Source of the DNA: Arthrobacter sp. CAU 1506 | GTDB lineage: Bacteria; Actinomycetota; Actinomycetes; Actinomycetales; Micrococcaceae | Length of the DNA stretch: 64,000 nt | Direction of reading: 5' to 3' | Assembly (NCBI RefSeq): GCF_005047635.1 | Contig: NZ_SUKC01000006.1 | Location: 124,001 to 188,000, forward strand | Part shown: positions 8,308 to 17,469 of the stretch, one piece after another | How positions within the stretch are numbered: position 1 is the first letter of the stretch | Layout of the letters: every line of letters starts with the position of its first letter | The notes under the pieces: generated by a model | Databases searched by the model: none | What the model was told of the DNA's origin: nothing | The model's input: the letters and a program-made list of their open reading frames with translations, nothing else | Program-made: the position numbers and the translations under genes

Positions 8308-10662
8308 CTACACCGCCGTTGCTTGGTGGCGTTCTGCCGGGGCAGGGCCGGCGTGGGAGAGCAGCGCCTCAATCAGCGTGACCGCGCCGGTCTTGTCCAG
8401 CGGATTGTTCTTGTTGCCGCATTTCGGCGACTGCACGCAGGACGGGCAGCCGGTGTCGCATTCGCAGGAACGGATAGCGTCCCGGGTGGCCGCCAGCCAT
8501 GTCCGCGCCGCCTCAAAGCCGCGTTCGGCGAACCCGGCCCCACCCGGATGGCCGTCGTAGACGAAGATCGTCGGCTTGCCGGTGTCGGCGTGCAGGGCCG
8601 TCGACACGCCGCCGATGTCCCACCGGTCGCTGGAGGCCACCAGCGGCAGCAGCCCGATGCCCGCGTGTTCGGCGGCATGCAGGGCACCGGGAACGCGCGC
8701 GGTGACCAGGCCGGCGGAGGCCAACTGCTGCTCCCCGATGGTGAACCAAACGGCCTTGGTAAACAGCTCCCGGGCACCGAGGTCCAGCGGTTCTTCACCC
8801 AGAATCTCATTCGAGATGAAGGCCTTGCGCTGGAAGGAGATGACTTTCGTGGTGACCTTGACATCGCCGAAGCAGGCTTGGACCTCGCCCCAGTCCTCGG
8901 TCCGTTCGGCTCCGAGCACCTCAATCTGCGTGATGTCCCGGGCCTGCGTGTAGTAGTCCGGATTGGCGCGGGTCACCATCGCGCAGTGGTCCTGCTCGTT
9001 GAGTTCATCCACCACATACGTCGTTCCCTGGTGGACATACACGGCGCCGCTGTGGGCCTGATAGTGCGACTGCGGCGAGTCCATGGTTCCGAGCAGGGTG
9101 CCGGACTCCGACTCGACAATGCTGATCGGACCACCGCCGTCGGCCCGCAGATTGACCATGGCGGCGGCGCTTTCCGGATGGGTCCAATACCAGCCGGCGG
9201 GCCGGCGGCGGAGGTAGCCTTCGGTAGTCAACCGGTCGAGCAGCCCCGGGGCCGCAGTACCGAACAACCCGATGTCCGCCGGGGTCAGCGGAAGCTCCTG
9301 GGCAGCCGCGCACAGGTGTGGGCCCAGGACATAGGGGTTCGACGGGTCGAACACAGTGGCTTCCACGGAGACGTCGAACACCGCTTCGGGATGGTGCACC
9401 AGGTACGTGTCCAGCGGGTCATCGCTGGCCACAAAGGCAGCGAGCGCGTCTTGGCCGGACCGGCCGGCCCGGCCGATCTGTTGGAACAGGGAAGCGCGGG
9501 TTCCGGGCCAGCCCGCGACCAACACGGCGTCCAGCCCGGAAATGTCGATGCCCAGTTCCAGCGCCGAGGTGCTGGAGACTCCCAGCAATTGCCCGGACCG
9601 GAGCTTCGCTTCCAGTTCGCGCCGTTCCTCCGGGAGGTAGCCGGAGCGGTACGCTGCGACCCGCCCGGGCAGCGAGGGGTGGACGTCGTCCAGCAGCCGC
9701 TTGGTAATGGAGGAAATCGTCTCGGCGCCGCGGCGGGACTTGATGAAAGCGATCGTGCGCACCTGCGCGGACACCAGATTGGCCATCAAGTCGGACGTCT
9801 CGGCGACCACAGTCCGCCGTTCTTTGGCTCCGTTCTCGCCCTTAAGCTCCGTGAGCTGAGGCTCCCAGAAAGCCACCGTCGTGGACCCGTGCGGCGAACA
9901 GTCTTCGGTGACGGCCTCGGCGTCGGCGCCGATCAGCCGTCCGAACGAGGTTCCGGGGTCGGCGGAGGTGGCCGAGGCCCCGATGAAGACTGGATCGGCA
10001 CCGTAGCTGGCGCAGATCCGGCGCAGCCGGCGCATCAAGTTGGCCACATTCGAGCCGAACACGCCGCGGTAGCTGTGCGCTTCGTCGATGATCACGTACC
10101 GCAGCCGGCGGAAAAACCGCGCCCACCAGGCGTGATTGGGAAGGATGCCGAAGTGCAGCATGTCGGGATTGGCCAAGACGAAGTTGGCATGATCCCGGAT
10201 CCAGCGGCGCGCGCCGGGGTCGGTGTCGCCGTCGTAGGTTTCCGCCCTGACGGTGGGCAGTTTCAGCGCCTTGATCGCGGCCAACTGGTCAGCTGCCAGT
10301 GCCTTGGTGGGGGCCAGATAGAGGGCGACGGCGCCGCTGGGCTCCAAGCTGACGGTGTCTGCCAGGGCGGTCCGGTGGATGGCATCCAGCGCCGGCACCT
10401 GGTAGGCAAGCGATTTTCCGGAGGCTGTCCCGGTGGCAATGATCGTGTGCCGCCCGTCGTGGGCGCTCTCGGCCGCCCGAACCTGGTGCCGCCACGGCTG
10501 GTGCACGCCGAGCATCGCGTAGGCAGCGCGGACATCGTCGTGGACCCATCCTGGCCACGGCTCGATCACGGCCTCCCGGGCCGGGAGTTCGCGGACGTGC
10601 ACCAGTTGCTCAGGCTCCGGACCGGAACCGAGCAGCGGAATCAAGGAGTCGTGCAGGGCCAC
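8308..10662 (-). CDS. DEAD/DEAH-box helicase with C-terminal Cys cluster (MrfA-like, DUF1998)
   Basis: A 784-residue superfamily 2 helicase. Walker A is ATGTASGKS at residues 76-84, the DEAH box is at 193-196 (VIIDEAHSYRG), motif III-like SATSADP follows, and the C-terminal helicase lobe contains QQIGRAGRSGQ. The C-terminal DUF1998-type domain carries Cys733, 735, 739, 742 and 748 (CECDTGCPSCVQSPKC), matching the four-cysteine metal site of Bacillus MrfA, a 3'-5' helicase for mitomycin-lesion repair. Homologues in actinobacteria sit beside the Tad genes, which named the helicase/secretion neighbourhood, but a functional link to secretion is unproven. The GTG start at 10662 follows CACAAT by six bases, consistent with a leaderless mRNA. 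Confidence 0.93.
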   Translation of the reverse strand: MALHDSLIPLLGSGPEPEQLVHVRELPAREAVIEPWPGWVHDDVRAAYAMLGVHQPWRHQVRAAESAHDGRHTIIATGTASGKSLAYQVPALDAIHRTALADTVSLEPSGAVALYLAPTKALAADQLAAIKALKLPTVRAETYDGDTDPGARRWIRDHANFVLANPDMLHFGILPNHAWWARFFRRLRYVIIDEAHSYRGVFGSNVANLMRRLRRICASYGADPVFIGASATSADPGTSFGRLIGADAEAVTEDCSPHGSTTVAFWEPQLTELKGENGAKERRTVVAETSDLMANLVSAQVRTIAFIKSRRGAETISSITKRLLDDVHPSLPGRVAAYRSGYLPEERRELEAKLRSGQLLGVSSTSALELGIDISGLDAVLVAGWPGTRASLFQQIGRAGRSGQDALAAFVASDDPLDTYLVHHPEAVFDVSVEATVFDPSNPYVLGPHLCAAAQELPLTPADIGLFGTAAPGLLDRLTTEGYLRRRPAGWYWTHPESAAAMVNLRADGGGPISIVESESGTLLGTMDSPQSHYQAHSGAVYVHQGTTYVVDELNEQDHCAMVTRANPDYYTQARDITQIEVLGAERTEDWGEVQACFGDVKVTTKVISFQRKAFISNEILGEEPLDLGARELFTKAVWFTIGEQQLASAGLVTARVPGALHAAEHAGIGLLPLVASSDRWDIGGVSTALHADTGKPTIFVYDGHPGGAGFAERGFEAARTWLAATRDAIRSCECDTGCPSCVQSPKCGNKNNPLDKTGAVTLIEALLSHAGPAPAERHQATAV

Positions 10663-10752
10663 CCGAATATTGTGTCATCACCTCGGGAGGCAACCGGAAC
10701 TGCTCCCGGGACCGCCCGGCGGTTCAAGGCCGCGAGCGCCAGTCTAAACGGA

Positions 10753-11427
10753 TCAGTTCTCCGTGGCCGGCTTGAGGATCATCACGTCGCAGACGGTGTC
10801 CCAGCCCAAATGGTTGTAGAGCATTTGGCCGTCGTGCGAGGCGATTAGCAGGCCGGTATCCACCATGTGTTCGAAGGTGGAAGCGATCAGCGCGCGCATC
10901 ACGTGCGTGGCCAATCCCCGGCGTCGGTAATTAATGTCGGTTTCGATGTGATCGAAGACCGCAACATTGTCGACGACGGCGACCACGCCGTGCGCCGCCT
11001 CATTGCCTTCATGCACAACGCGGACCCGGTGGACGCTGCCGGTTTTCTCCAGCTCGGTCTTGAAATCGGCGTCGCGGTACCACGGATCCTCGGCGTCCTG
11101 GCCGGACATGTCCGTGACCATCAGCGACTGGGCATTGTGGTGGACGCGCAGGCCGTGCTGCGGCGCCAGCTCGTGGATCCGCTGCGCGTTGCGGGTCAGG
11201 ACCGTGAAAATCCGTCCCGAAGACTTGGTGGTGTCGCGGGCTACGGCAGCGAACTCTTCATCGCCGGGCTCAAACGCAAAGTATTCCCAGTCTCCGGTCT
11301 TGTCGGCCAGCAGCACCGCAGGGTGGCCGGAAACCTCTTCGGAGGAGTAACCCCGGCAGGCTGACCAGCCGGCAACCCAGACGGAAAGGACATCGTCCGG
11401 AACGTCAGTCGTGTATTCGTTGCCCAT
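10753..11427 (-). CDS. GNAT-family N-acetyltransferase
   Basis: A 224-residue acetyltransferase. The C-terminal half holds the GNAT core: VVAVVDNVAVFDHIETDINYRR as strands beta4-beta5 and the acetyl-CoA pyrophosphate loop RRRGLATHVMRAL, followed by AIASTF-like helix and HDGQMLYNHLGWDTV near the end. The N-terminal half is less conserved and may hold the substrate site or a degenerate second GNAT fold. The substrate cannot be told from the sequence. The start is ATG 11427: TACAGT lies six bases upstream on the same strand, giving a leaderless promoter arrangement. It is divergent from trhO, with about 120 bases between the starts. Confidence 0.85.
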   Translation of the reverse strand: MGNEYTTDVPDDVLSVWVAGWSACRGYSSEEVSGHPAVLLADKTGDWEYFAFEPGDEEFAAVARDTTKSSGRIFTVLTRNAQRIHELAPQHGLRVHHNAQSLMVTDMSGQDAEDPWYRDADFKTELEKTGSVHRVRVVHEGNEAAHGVVAVVDNVAVFDHIETDINYRRRGLATHVMRALIASTFEHMVDTGLLIASHDGQMLYNHLGWDTVCDVMILKPATEN

Positions 11428-11549
11428 AGCAGGACTGTACCGAACAGCGGCCCTGTGCGGCAGTTGAAAGCGATGACAACCCTGTCACAATCGCAATATC
11501 CACGCCAGCAGGCAATTTTGGACTCCTTACCACCGCGTAATCTTGATGG

Positions 11550-12443
11550 GTGGCTTTGAACCGGATTGTGCTTTATTACGCTTTTACCCCGCTGCCGGAC
11601 CCGGATGCTGTTCGGCTCTGGCAGCGTGCGCTGTGCGAGAAACTCGGCCTGCGCGGCCGGATCCTGATCTCCAAGGACGGCATCAACGGCACCGTCGGCG
11701 GGGAGCTGAACGCCGTGAAGCAGTATGTGAAAACCACGCGCGAGTACACGGCGTTCCGCGACCTGGACGTGAAATGGTCGGACGGCGGGGCAGCGGACTT
11801 CCCGCGCCTGAGCGTCAAGGTCCGTGACGAAATTGTCTCCTTCGGCGCGCCAGGCGAGCTCAAAGTGGACCAAGACGGCGTGGTCGGCGGCGGCAAGCAC
11901 CTGCGCCCAGAAGAACTGCACCAGCTCATCGACGCGAAGAAGGCAGCGGGCGACGACGTGGTGTTCTTCGACGGACGCAACGGCTTCGAGGCACAGATCG
12001 GCAAGTTCAAAGACGCCATCGTCCCGGACGTCGCCACCACGCACGACTTCATCAAGGAACTGGACTCGGGCAAGTACGACGACCTCAAGGACAAACCGGT
12101 GGTCACCTACTGCACCGGCGGGATCCGCTGCGAAGTCCTCTCCTCCCTGATGGTCAACCGGGGCTTCCAAGAGGTCTACCAACTAGACGGCGGAATTGTC
12201 CGCTACGGCGAGACCTTCGGCGACGCCGGACTGTGGGAGGGATCGCTCTACGTTTTTGACCAGCGCATGCACCTCGAGTTCACGCCGGACGCGAAAACCA
12301 TTGGAGAATGTGTCCGCTGCCAGGCGCCGACCAGCAAGTTCGAGAATTGTTCCAACGCCGAATGCCGCCAGCTGACGCTGTACTGCTCGGCGTGCGCAGC
12401 GGACCCGCAAACTCTGCGCTGCCCGGACGGCTGCCCGGCCTAG
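11550..12443 (+). CDS. trhO: tRNA uridine(34) hydroxylase, rhodanese family (TrhO)
   Basis: A 297-residue TrhO/YceA-type protein, which makes 5-hydroxyuridine at tRNA position 34 in an oxygen-dependent reaction. An N-terminal acylphosphatase-like region ([17 protein letters not shown]) precedes the rhodanese domain with the family motif CTGGIRCE (Cys188, Cys194). A C-terminal cysteine-rich tail ([28 protein letters not shown]) probably binds metal. The GTG start at 11550 is backed by TAATCT exactly six bases upstream, a leaderless promoter signature; the ATG four bases upstream is out of frame. The stop lies inside a tandem duplication shared with the convergent acetyltransferase gene. Confidence 0.93.
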   Translation: MALNRIVLYYAFTPLPDPDAVRLWQRALCEKLGLRGRILISKDGINGTVGGELNAVKQYVKTTREYTAFRDLDVKWSDGGAADFPRLSVKVRDEIVSFGAPGELKVDQDGVVGGGKHLRPEELHQLIDAKKAAGDDVVFFDGRNGFEAQIGKFKDAIVPDVATTHDFIKELDSGKYDDLKDKPVVTYCTGGIRCEVLSSLMVNRGFQEVYQLDGGIVRYGETFGDAGLWEGSLYVFDQRMHLEFTPDAKTIGECVRCQAPTSKFENCSNAECRQLTLYCSACAADPQTLRCPDGCPA

Positions 12444-12523
12444 CGGCGGTTACACCGCCGCGGTCTCAGGCCACAGCCCGGCCTAGCGGAGGTTTACACG
12501 GACGCGGTCTCCGGCCACAGCCC
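12437..12523. repeat. Imperfect 43/44-bp tandem duplication at two convergent gene ends
   Basis: Copy 1 (12437-12479) and copy 2 (12480-12523) both begin GGCCTAGCGG and end GGCCACAGCCC, with about seven differences including one indel. Copy 1 holds the trhO stop. Read leftward, both copies encode GLWPETA[AS]V followed by a stop, so copy 1 is a spare 3' end of the acetyltransferase gene. Confidence 0.85.
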
Positions 12524-13072
12524 AGCGGTCGCATCCTGCGGTTCGGTTTCCTCAAATTCCGTCTTGAACACGCTCATGCCGCGCGCCTGGTAGTTGGCCA
12601 CAGCCGCCGGCCCGTCCAACGAGCAGGTGTGCACCCAGACCCGCTGCACCGGTGGGAACCCGTCCCAGCGTCCGTCCAGGCGCCAGGCCTGCCGGATGCC
12701 TTCGGCCAGCAAGGCACCGCCCAAACCCCGGCCGATCGCCTCGGGGAACAGACCGAAGTACATGATTTCGACGTCGGTGCCCGCCTCGGAGGGGCGGCCC
12801 AGCAGTTCCACGTAGCCGACCGGCGCACCGGCGGTGTACAGCACCCAGGTTTCCGAGCCGGGCGTGCGGACCACCTGTTCCCACTCGCTGCGCGTGAGCA
12901 CCAGCCGGTCGGACCAGTTCCAACTGCTGCCCACACTCCGGTAGAGGAACTTGCTGAACTCCGGGCTGATGCCGCGTACCTGGACAACGGCCGTGTCATC
13001 CGGCAGCGGACGAGACCCGGGAATCAGCTGGGCAGGATCGGTTTGTTCAAGATGGGTGGTGGTGACGAGCAT
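12494..13072 (-). CDS. GNAT-family N-acetyltransferase
   Basis: A 192-residue acetyltransferase with the GNAT signature in GLFPEAIGRGLGGALLAEGI (acetyl-CoA loop R-G-x-G-G) after the strand VEIMYFGL, and a C-terminal NYQARGMSVFKTE typical of the last GNAT strand and helix. The most likely start is ATG 13072, 34 bases after the end of the upstream GGDEF-EAL gene in the same direction; the longer frame would overlap that gene. The ribosome binding site is weak (GGTGG at a distance). The substrate is unknown. Its last ten codons are present a second time immediately downstream, in the duplication shared with trhO. Confidence 0.82.
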   Translation of the reverse strand: MLVTTTHLEQTDPAQLIPGSRPLPDDTAVVQVRGISPEFSKFLYRSVGSSWNWSDRLVLTRSEWEQVVRTPGSETWVLYTAGAPVGYVELLGRPSEAGTDVEIMYFGLFPEAIGRGLGGALLAEGIRQAWRLDGRWDGFPPVQRVWVHTCSLDGPAAVANYQARGMSVFKTEFEETEPQDATAGLWPETASV

Positions 13073-13106
13073 GCAGTCATTTAACCACCGGGCCACCGCG
13101 CCGGGA

Positions 13107-14876
13107 TCACAGGACCACCGCAGGCTGCGGCCGCTGGAGTGCTGCCAGGGTTTGGGCGCCCGGCAGGTCGGAGGCACTGGCGGGGCGGGAGATGTAGTAG
13201 CCCTGCGCGGTGTCGCAGCCCAGCTCCCGCAGCACCTCCAGCTGCTCCGGCCGTTCAACGCCCTCGGCGGTCACTTTGAGACCCCACGCATGGGCGATGT
13301 TGATCAGGCCGCCCACGAAGGCGGCTTCGCGCTCGGAGCTGTCGATGTTGTCAATAAAGGACTTGTCGATCTTGACCGTGTTCAGCGGCAGGTCGCGCAG
13401 CATCCCCACCGAGGAGTACCCGGTGCCGAAATCGTCCAGATCGACGCCGATGCCGGCCTCGCGAAGCTGGGCCAGCTGTTTGATCGCCCGGGGGAAGTCC
13501 GCGATCGCGGAACTCTCGGTGATCTCCACCCGGATCAGTTCCGCCGGGACGCGGTGCGCTGCCATGGCGGCCAGCAGTTCGCCGACCACCTTGTTCGCGG
13601 CCAGCTGGATCGGCGAGACGTTGATGGAGACCGTCCGCGGGCTGCCGGCCGCCAGCCAGGCGCCGGCCTGGGCGCAGGCCTCGTTGAAAACCCACCGGCC
13701 GATCTGCTGGATCAGGTTGACGCTTTCGGCCACCGGGATGAATTCCGAGGGCGGCACCGGCCCAAGAACATCGTCGTGCCAGCGCAGCAGGGCCTCCACC
13801 GCCATGCCGCCGCCGGTGCCCAGATTCAGCAGCGGCTGGTAGTGCAGCCGGAAACCGCCCGCCGCCACCGCCAACTGGAGCCGGCGGCGCAGCTGGGCCT
13901 GCCGGGCAACCGGCGCCGTTTCGCCGCGGGCGCTGAGCCATACCACCCGGCCTTTCCCCGCCTGTTTGGCCGCCAACATGGCGCCGTCCGCCTGCCGCAG
14001 CAGCACATCCAGTTGGCTCAGTTGTTCTTCCTCGACCACGTCGGATGCCAGCGCCAAACCGATGGAAGCCGAAATATGCAGCTCATGGTCGTCAAAAGGG
14101 AAAGGTTTAACCGCCTCGGCCAGAATCCGGTCGGCGATGCTCCGGGCCTGTTCGGCATCCACGTCGACCAGCAGTACGGCGAACTCGTCGCCGCCCAGCC
14201 GGGCCACAATGTCGCGGCCGCGCACGGTGCGCTGCAGCCGGCCGGTGAACCCAGTCAGGATGCTGTCGCCGGCCCGATGGCCGAAAGTGTCGTTGACATG
14301 CTTGAACCGGTCGAGGTCGATGCACAGGATCGCCACGCGGCCAGGATCGCAGTCGCCCACCAGTTCTGCGCCGCGCTCGTCGAGCAGCCGCCGGTTGGGC
14401 AGCCCGGTCAGCGGGTCGTGCATCGCGTCATGCTGGAACAGCGCCGACACTTCTTCGAAAATCCGCGAAACGGCCACTACCCGAGGTCCGTCGGGGCCGA
14501 CCACCAGGAAGTCCTCGTACCGGGCACCCGGCGGCCGGCTCAGGATCCTCCGCGCGGCCTGCGTCATGGACAGCTCAGGGGCCACCGCGAAGGAATGCTC
14601 GGGCCGGAGCTGGCCCACGCGGGTGCGGCTGTTGAGCGCCCGGCCATAGCCCAGCCGCCCGCTGAGTTCCGACTCCAGCCGCTCGCGCAGCAGCAACCAG
14701 TGTCCTCCGTCGGCTTCCACCGCCACGGCTTGCAGTGAGCGGTCGGCCTGGAACCAGCCGTTAACCTCCATGATCAAGGTGTCGGCGGCGACCACCGGAA
14801 CCTTCTGCCCCAGTTCACCGACCCTTTGCGGCCGGTCCGCGCGGGGCCGGTCCGCCGCGTAGGTACGTGCATCCAT
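13107..14876 (-). CDS. CBS-GGDEF-EAL cyclic-di-GMP turnover protein
   Basis: A 589-residue protein counted from ATG 14876 (a longer start at 14939 is possible). The N-terminal third looks like a pair of CBS-type sensory modules (VVAADTLIMEV to VVGPDGPRVVAVSRIFEEVSAL). Next is a GGDEF diguanylate cyclase domain with intact LGGDEF and an RGRD inhibitory I-site five residues before it, then an EAL phosphodiesterase domain with EALLRW, NVSPIQL, EITESS, DDFGTGYSS, KIDKSFI, AEGVE and QGYYISRP. Both catalytic domains look active, so net direction cannot be predicted; an adenylate or metabolite signal through CBS is an inference. No predicted transmembrane segment. It diverges from the methyltransferase gene. 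Confidence 0.9.
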   Translation of the reverse strand: MDARTYAADRPRADRPQRVGELGQKVPVVAADTLIMEVNGWFQADRSLQAVAVEADGGHWLLLRERLESELSGRLGYGRALNSRTRVGQLRPEHSFAVAPELSMTQAARRILSRPPGARYEDFLVVGPDGPRVVAVSRIFEEVSALFQHDAMHDPLTGLPNRRLLDERGAELVGDCDPGRVAILCIDLDRFKHVNDTFGHRAGDSILTGFTGRLQRTVRGRDIVARLGGDEFAVLLVDVDAEQARSIADRILAEAVKPFPFDDHELHISASIGLALASDVVEEEQLSQLDVLLRQADGAMLAAKQAGKGRVVWLSARGETAPVARQAQLRRRLQLAVAAGGFRLHYQPLLNLGTGGGMAVEALLRWHDDVLGPVPPSEFIPVAESVNLIQQIGRWVFNEACAQAGAWLAAGSPRTVSINVSPIQLAANKVVGELLAAMAAHRVPAELIRVEITESSAIADFPRAIKQLAQLREAGIGVDLDDFGTGYSSVGMLRDLPLNTVKIDKSFIDNIDSSEREAAFVGGLINIAHAWGLKVTAEGVERPEQLEVLRELGCDTAQGYYISRPASASDLPGAQTLAALQRPQPAVVL

Positions 14877-14951
14877 GCCCCAGTGAGTACCACACGCAAG
14901 CGGCGCCCGGGTGAACGACAGGGAAACCGGCCGGCTCACTAGACTTGGCGG

Positions 14952-16556
14952 GTGGACTTTGCAGATTTCTCAAACGTGCCCGGTGCCCCGGCCAGCAACA
15001 ACCCGCGGCTGCTGGCGGACCTGGCCGCCGACCTGACCGAGCTGGACTACAGCGTTGATGGGGTGGCCGAACTGCTCGGGGCCGAGGCCTGGGCGGCCTT
15101 TGACCGTGACCAGTTGGTGCCGGCCGAGCTGGCCACCAGCCGATCGCTGGAGGATCCGGCACGCAGCCGGTTGGCCGCCGTCGTGCGCTTCTGGCTCTTG
15201 GGCAACACCGTCGAGCCGGAGCAGCTGGCACCGGCGTTCCCGCGGACGGGGCTGGACGGACTGGGCGTGCTGGGCCTGCTGGAGCACGACGACGGCGCGT
15301 TGCGTGCCGCCGTCGACCTCCGTCCGTATGGTTTTGGCAGCACCGAACTGTGGGTGGCCAGTGATCTGGGCGCGCACCAGCGGCCCGGCGTCCTCCGGCG
15401 GGACCATGTGCTGGGCATCGGCCAGGCATCGCTGACCTTGGCCCAGCTGACGGCGCGTACCGATGTGGAGCGGGCGCTGGATCTTGGCACCGGCTGCGGC
15501 ATCCAGGTGTTCCACCTGCTGGGCCACTGCCGGCACGTCACGGCGACCGATATCTCGGAGCGGGCGCTGGCGTTCACCCGGTTCAACCTGGTGCTGAATG
15601 CCGGTGCCCTCGGGTTGGATCCGGAGCGTCTGGCGGCGCGCGTCAGCCTGCGGCTGGGCAGCCTGTTGGAGCCCGTGGCGGGGGAGCGCTTTGACCTGGT
15701 GGTGTCCAACCCGCCGTTCGTGATCACGCCGCGGCGGCCGGCGGAACGCGCGGAGGAGCAGTTCACCTACCGTGACGGCGGACTGCCCGGAGACGACATT
15801 GTGGGTTCCCTGTTCCGCACGCTGCCGTCCGTACTGGCCGACGGCGGGGTGGCACAGATGCTGGGCAACTGGGAAATCCCGGCCGGCTCCGCCACATGGC
15901 ACGCCAGGCTGGAGCAGTGGCTGTCCCCGGACACCGACGCTTGGGTGATCCAGCGCGAACAGCTCAGTCCGGCGCAATATGCGGAAACCTGGCTGCGTGA
16001 CGCGGCGGAGAACCGCGACCCCGCGTTGTTCGCGTCGGCCTACGCCGCCTACCTGGACGACTTTGACTCCCGGGCGGTGGAAGCCGTGGGCTTCGGCATG
16101 GTGTGGCTGCGCCGGCCCGCGGCGGGACCGGGGGAGACACCGGAGGCCGCGCTGCGCCGGTTCGAAGAAATCACCTACCCGATCGAACAACCCATTGGGC
16201 CGCATCTGGCAGCAGCTGTGGAGCGATCCGACTGGCTGGCCGCCCACGCCGCGGACTTCGGCCGCCAGCATCTGGAAGTGGCCGGGGACGTGACCGAGGA
16301 GCGGCACCAGCGGCCCGGCGCGGAGCATCCCGGCGTGATCCTGTTGCGCCAGGGCGCGGGGCTGCGCCGGACCAACCTGATGAGCACCGAACTGGCCGGG
16401 TTCGTGTCAGCCAGTGACGGCGAACTGGACGTGGACCAGATCATCGGCGCCCTGGCCTCGCTGCTGGGCCGGACCGAGCCCGACTTTGCCCGGCAGCTGT
16501 CCGATGAGGTGCGGAACCTGGTGGTGGACGGGTTTCTGGTGCCTACCGGCCAGTAA
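14952..16556 (+). CDS. HemK-like class I methyltransferase with actinobacterial flanking domains
   Basis: A 534-residue protein. Residues 1-150 form an N-terminal domain with no catalytic motif (DUF7059-like). The central class I methyltransferase has the S-adenosylmethionine loop ALDLGTGCGIQ near residue 180 and VVSNPPFVITP near residue 255, the NPPF motif of amide or exocyclic-amine N-methyltransferases such as PrmC/HemK. A long C-terminal region after about residue 350 is specific to actinobacteria. Substrate unknown: a protein glutamine or nucleic-acid amine is likely from NPPF. The GTG start at 14952 has TAGACT six bases upstream, which supports a leaderless start. Confidence 0.85.
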   Translation: MDFADFSNVPGAPASNNPRLLADLAADLTELDYSVDGVAELLGAEAWAAFDRDQLVPAELATSRSLEDPARSRLAAVVRFWLLGNTVEPEQLAPAFPRTGLDGLGVLGLLEHDDGALRAAVDLRPYGFGSTELWVASDLGAHQRPGVLRRDHVLGIGQASLTLAQLTARTDVERALDLGTGCGIQVFHLLGHCRHVTATDISERALAFTRFNLVLNAGALGLDPERLAARVSLRLGSLLEPVAGERFDLVVSNPPFVITPRRPAERAEEQFTYRDGGLPGDDIVGSLFRTLPSVLADGGVAQMLGNWEIPAGSATWHARLEQWLSPDTDAWVIQREQLSPAQYAETWLRDAAENRDPALFASAYAAYLDDFDSRAVEAVGFGMVWLRRPAAGPGETPEAALRRFEEITYPIEQPIGPHLAAAVERSDWLAAHAADFGRQHLEVAGDVTEERHQRPGAEHPGVILLRQGAGLRRTNLMSTELAGFVSASDGELDVDQIIGALASLLGRTEPDFARQLSDEVRNLVVDGFLVPTGQ

Positions 16557-16638
16557 GTCTGATCGTTTCCTGATTGCAGCCTGTGGGAATGAGGAACACC
16601 GGCGCCAGCGGCGGTGAGCGGCATTACACTTACTGATC

Positions 16639-17292
16639 ATGACTAAGGGTGCAACCACGACGACCGGCCGGTCGTCCGCTGCTGCAGCGGACCCCCAGCG
16701 GGAGCCGGCAGCCGGGGACAGGGTCAACATTTCCGATGCCCGGGCTATCCGGGCACTGGCCCACAACGTGCGGTTGAAGGTCATCGAGGAGCTCTTCGAT
16801 ACACAGCAGCCTGCCACCGCCACGGAGCTGGCCCAACGGCACGGGCTGACGCCCAGCGCGATGAGCTACCACCTGCGGGCTTTGGAGAAGTGGGGATTCG
16901 TCAAACGGTGCGCCAACCAAGGTGACGGACGGGAGCGGCACTGGCAGGCGGCTGCAGGGCGCCTGGACGTGACCAGCGTCGCGGACAGCCGCGCCGCCAC
17001 CTTGGGCGTGGTCGATGTGGAACTGAACGACCTACGTGAACGTCTGTCCAAATATGTCAAACGTGACAAGCAAGCGCCGGATCCGGACACCTGGCGGCAG
17101 GAAGGACACCTGGCGGCGCTCAGCACCGGACGGTTCTATCTCACCGAGGAACAGCGCAAGGACCTGGGCCGGCGGATCGGCGAGATCCTGCTGGAATTCA
17201 GCCCGACCACCAACCCGGAGAACAGGGGAGAAGGAGCGGAGAAACTGTACTACGTCTTCTCCTTCCTGCCCGGCGACATCGACATCGACTAG
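16639..17292 (+). CDS. ArsR-type winged-helix transcription regulator
   Basis: A 217-residue regulator. After a 30-residue Ala/Thr-rich N-terminus comes a winged helix-turn-helix: DARAIRALAHNVRLKVIEEL, then ATATELAQRHGLTPSAMSYHLRALEKWGFV as the recognition region, and a wing QGDGRERHWQ. The C-terminal 100 residues are helical with no metal-binding cysteine motif, so ligand sensing of the ArsR metal type is unlikely. It may bind an organic ligand or act as a growth-state regulator. TACACT lies eight bases before ATG 16639. It precedes topA by 177 bases and reads in the same direction; co-regulation is not shown. Confidence 0.82.
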   Translation: MTKGATTTTGRSSAAAADPQREPAAGDRVNISDARAIRALAHNVRLKVIEELFDTQQPATATELAQRHGLTPSAMSYHLRALEKWGFVKRCANQGDGRERHWQAAAGRLDVTSVADSRAATLGVVDVELNDLRERLSKYVKRDKQAPDPDTWRQEGHLAALSTGRFYLTEEQRKDLGRRIGEILLEFSPTTNPENRGEGAEKLYYVFSFLPGDIDID

Positions 17293-17469
17293 GCCCGCGT
17301 CCTGGCGGCCGCCAGCCTCCAGACCATCCCGGAGCCAGCCGCCGCTGCAGTTCGTGTGTTCTGGTTCGCGGTACTGTTGCGGCTAACCTAGTGCTGACGG
17401 TCCTCCGCCCCGCCGGGTTGGGGGACGTACTTACAAGCGCATCAACATCTTTCTCTACGTAGGAGCACA

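Noticed and set aside
8059-10848. 929-codon rightward frame opposite the helicase
   Set aside because: Antisense shadow of a helicase with intact motifs; Gly/Gln/Arg-rich with no domain.
12951-14738. 595-codon rightward frame opposite the GGDEF-EAL gene
   Set aside because: Antisense shadow; the leftward gene has all catalytic motifs.
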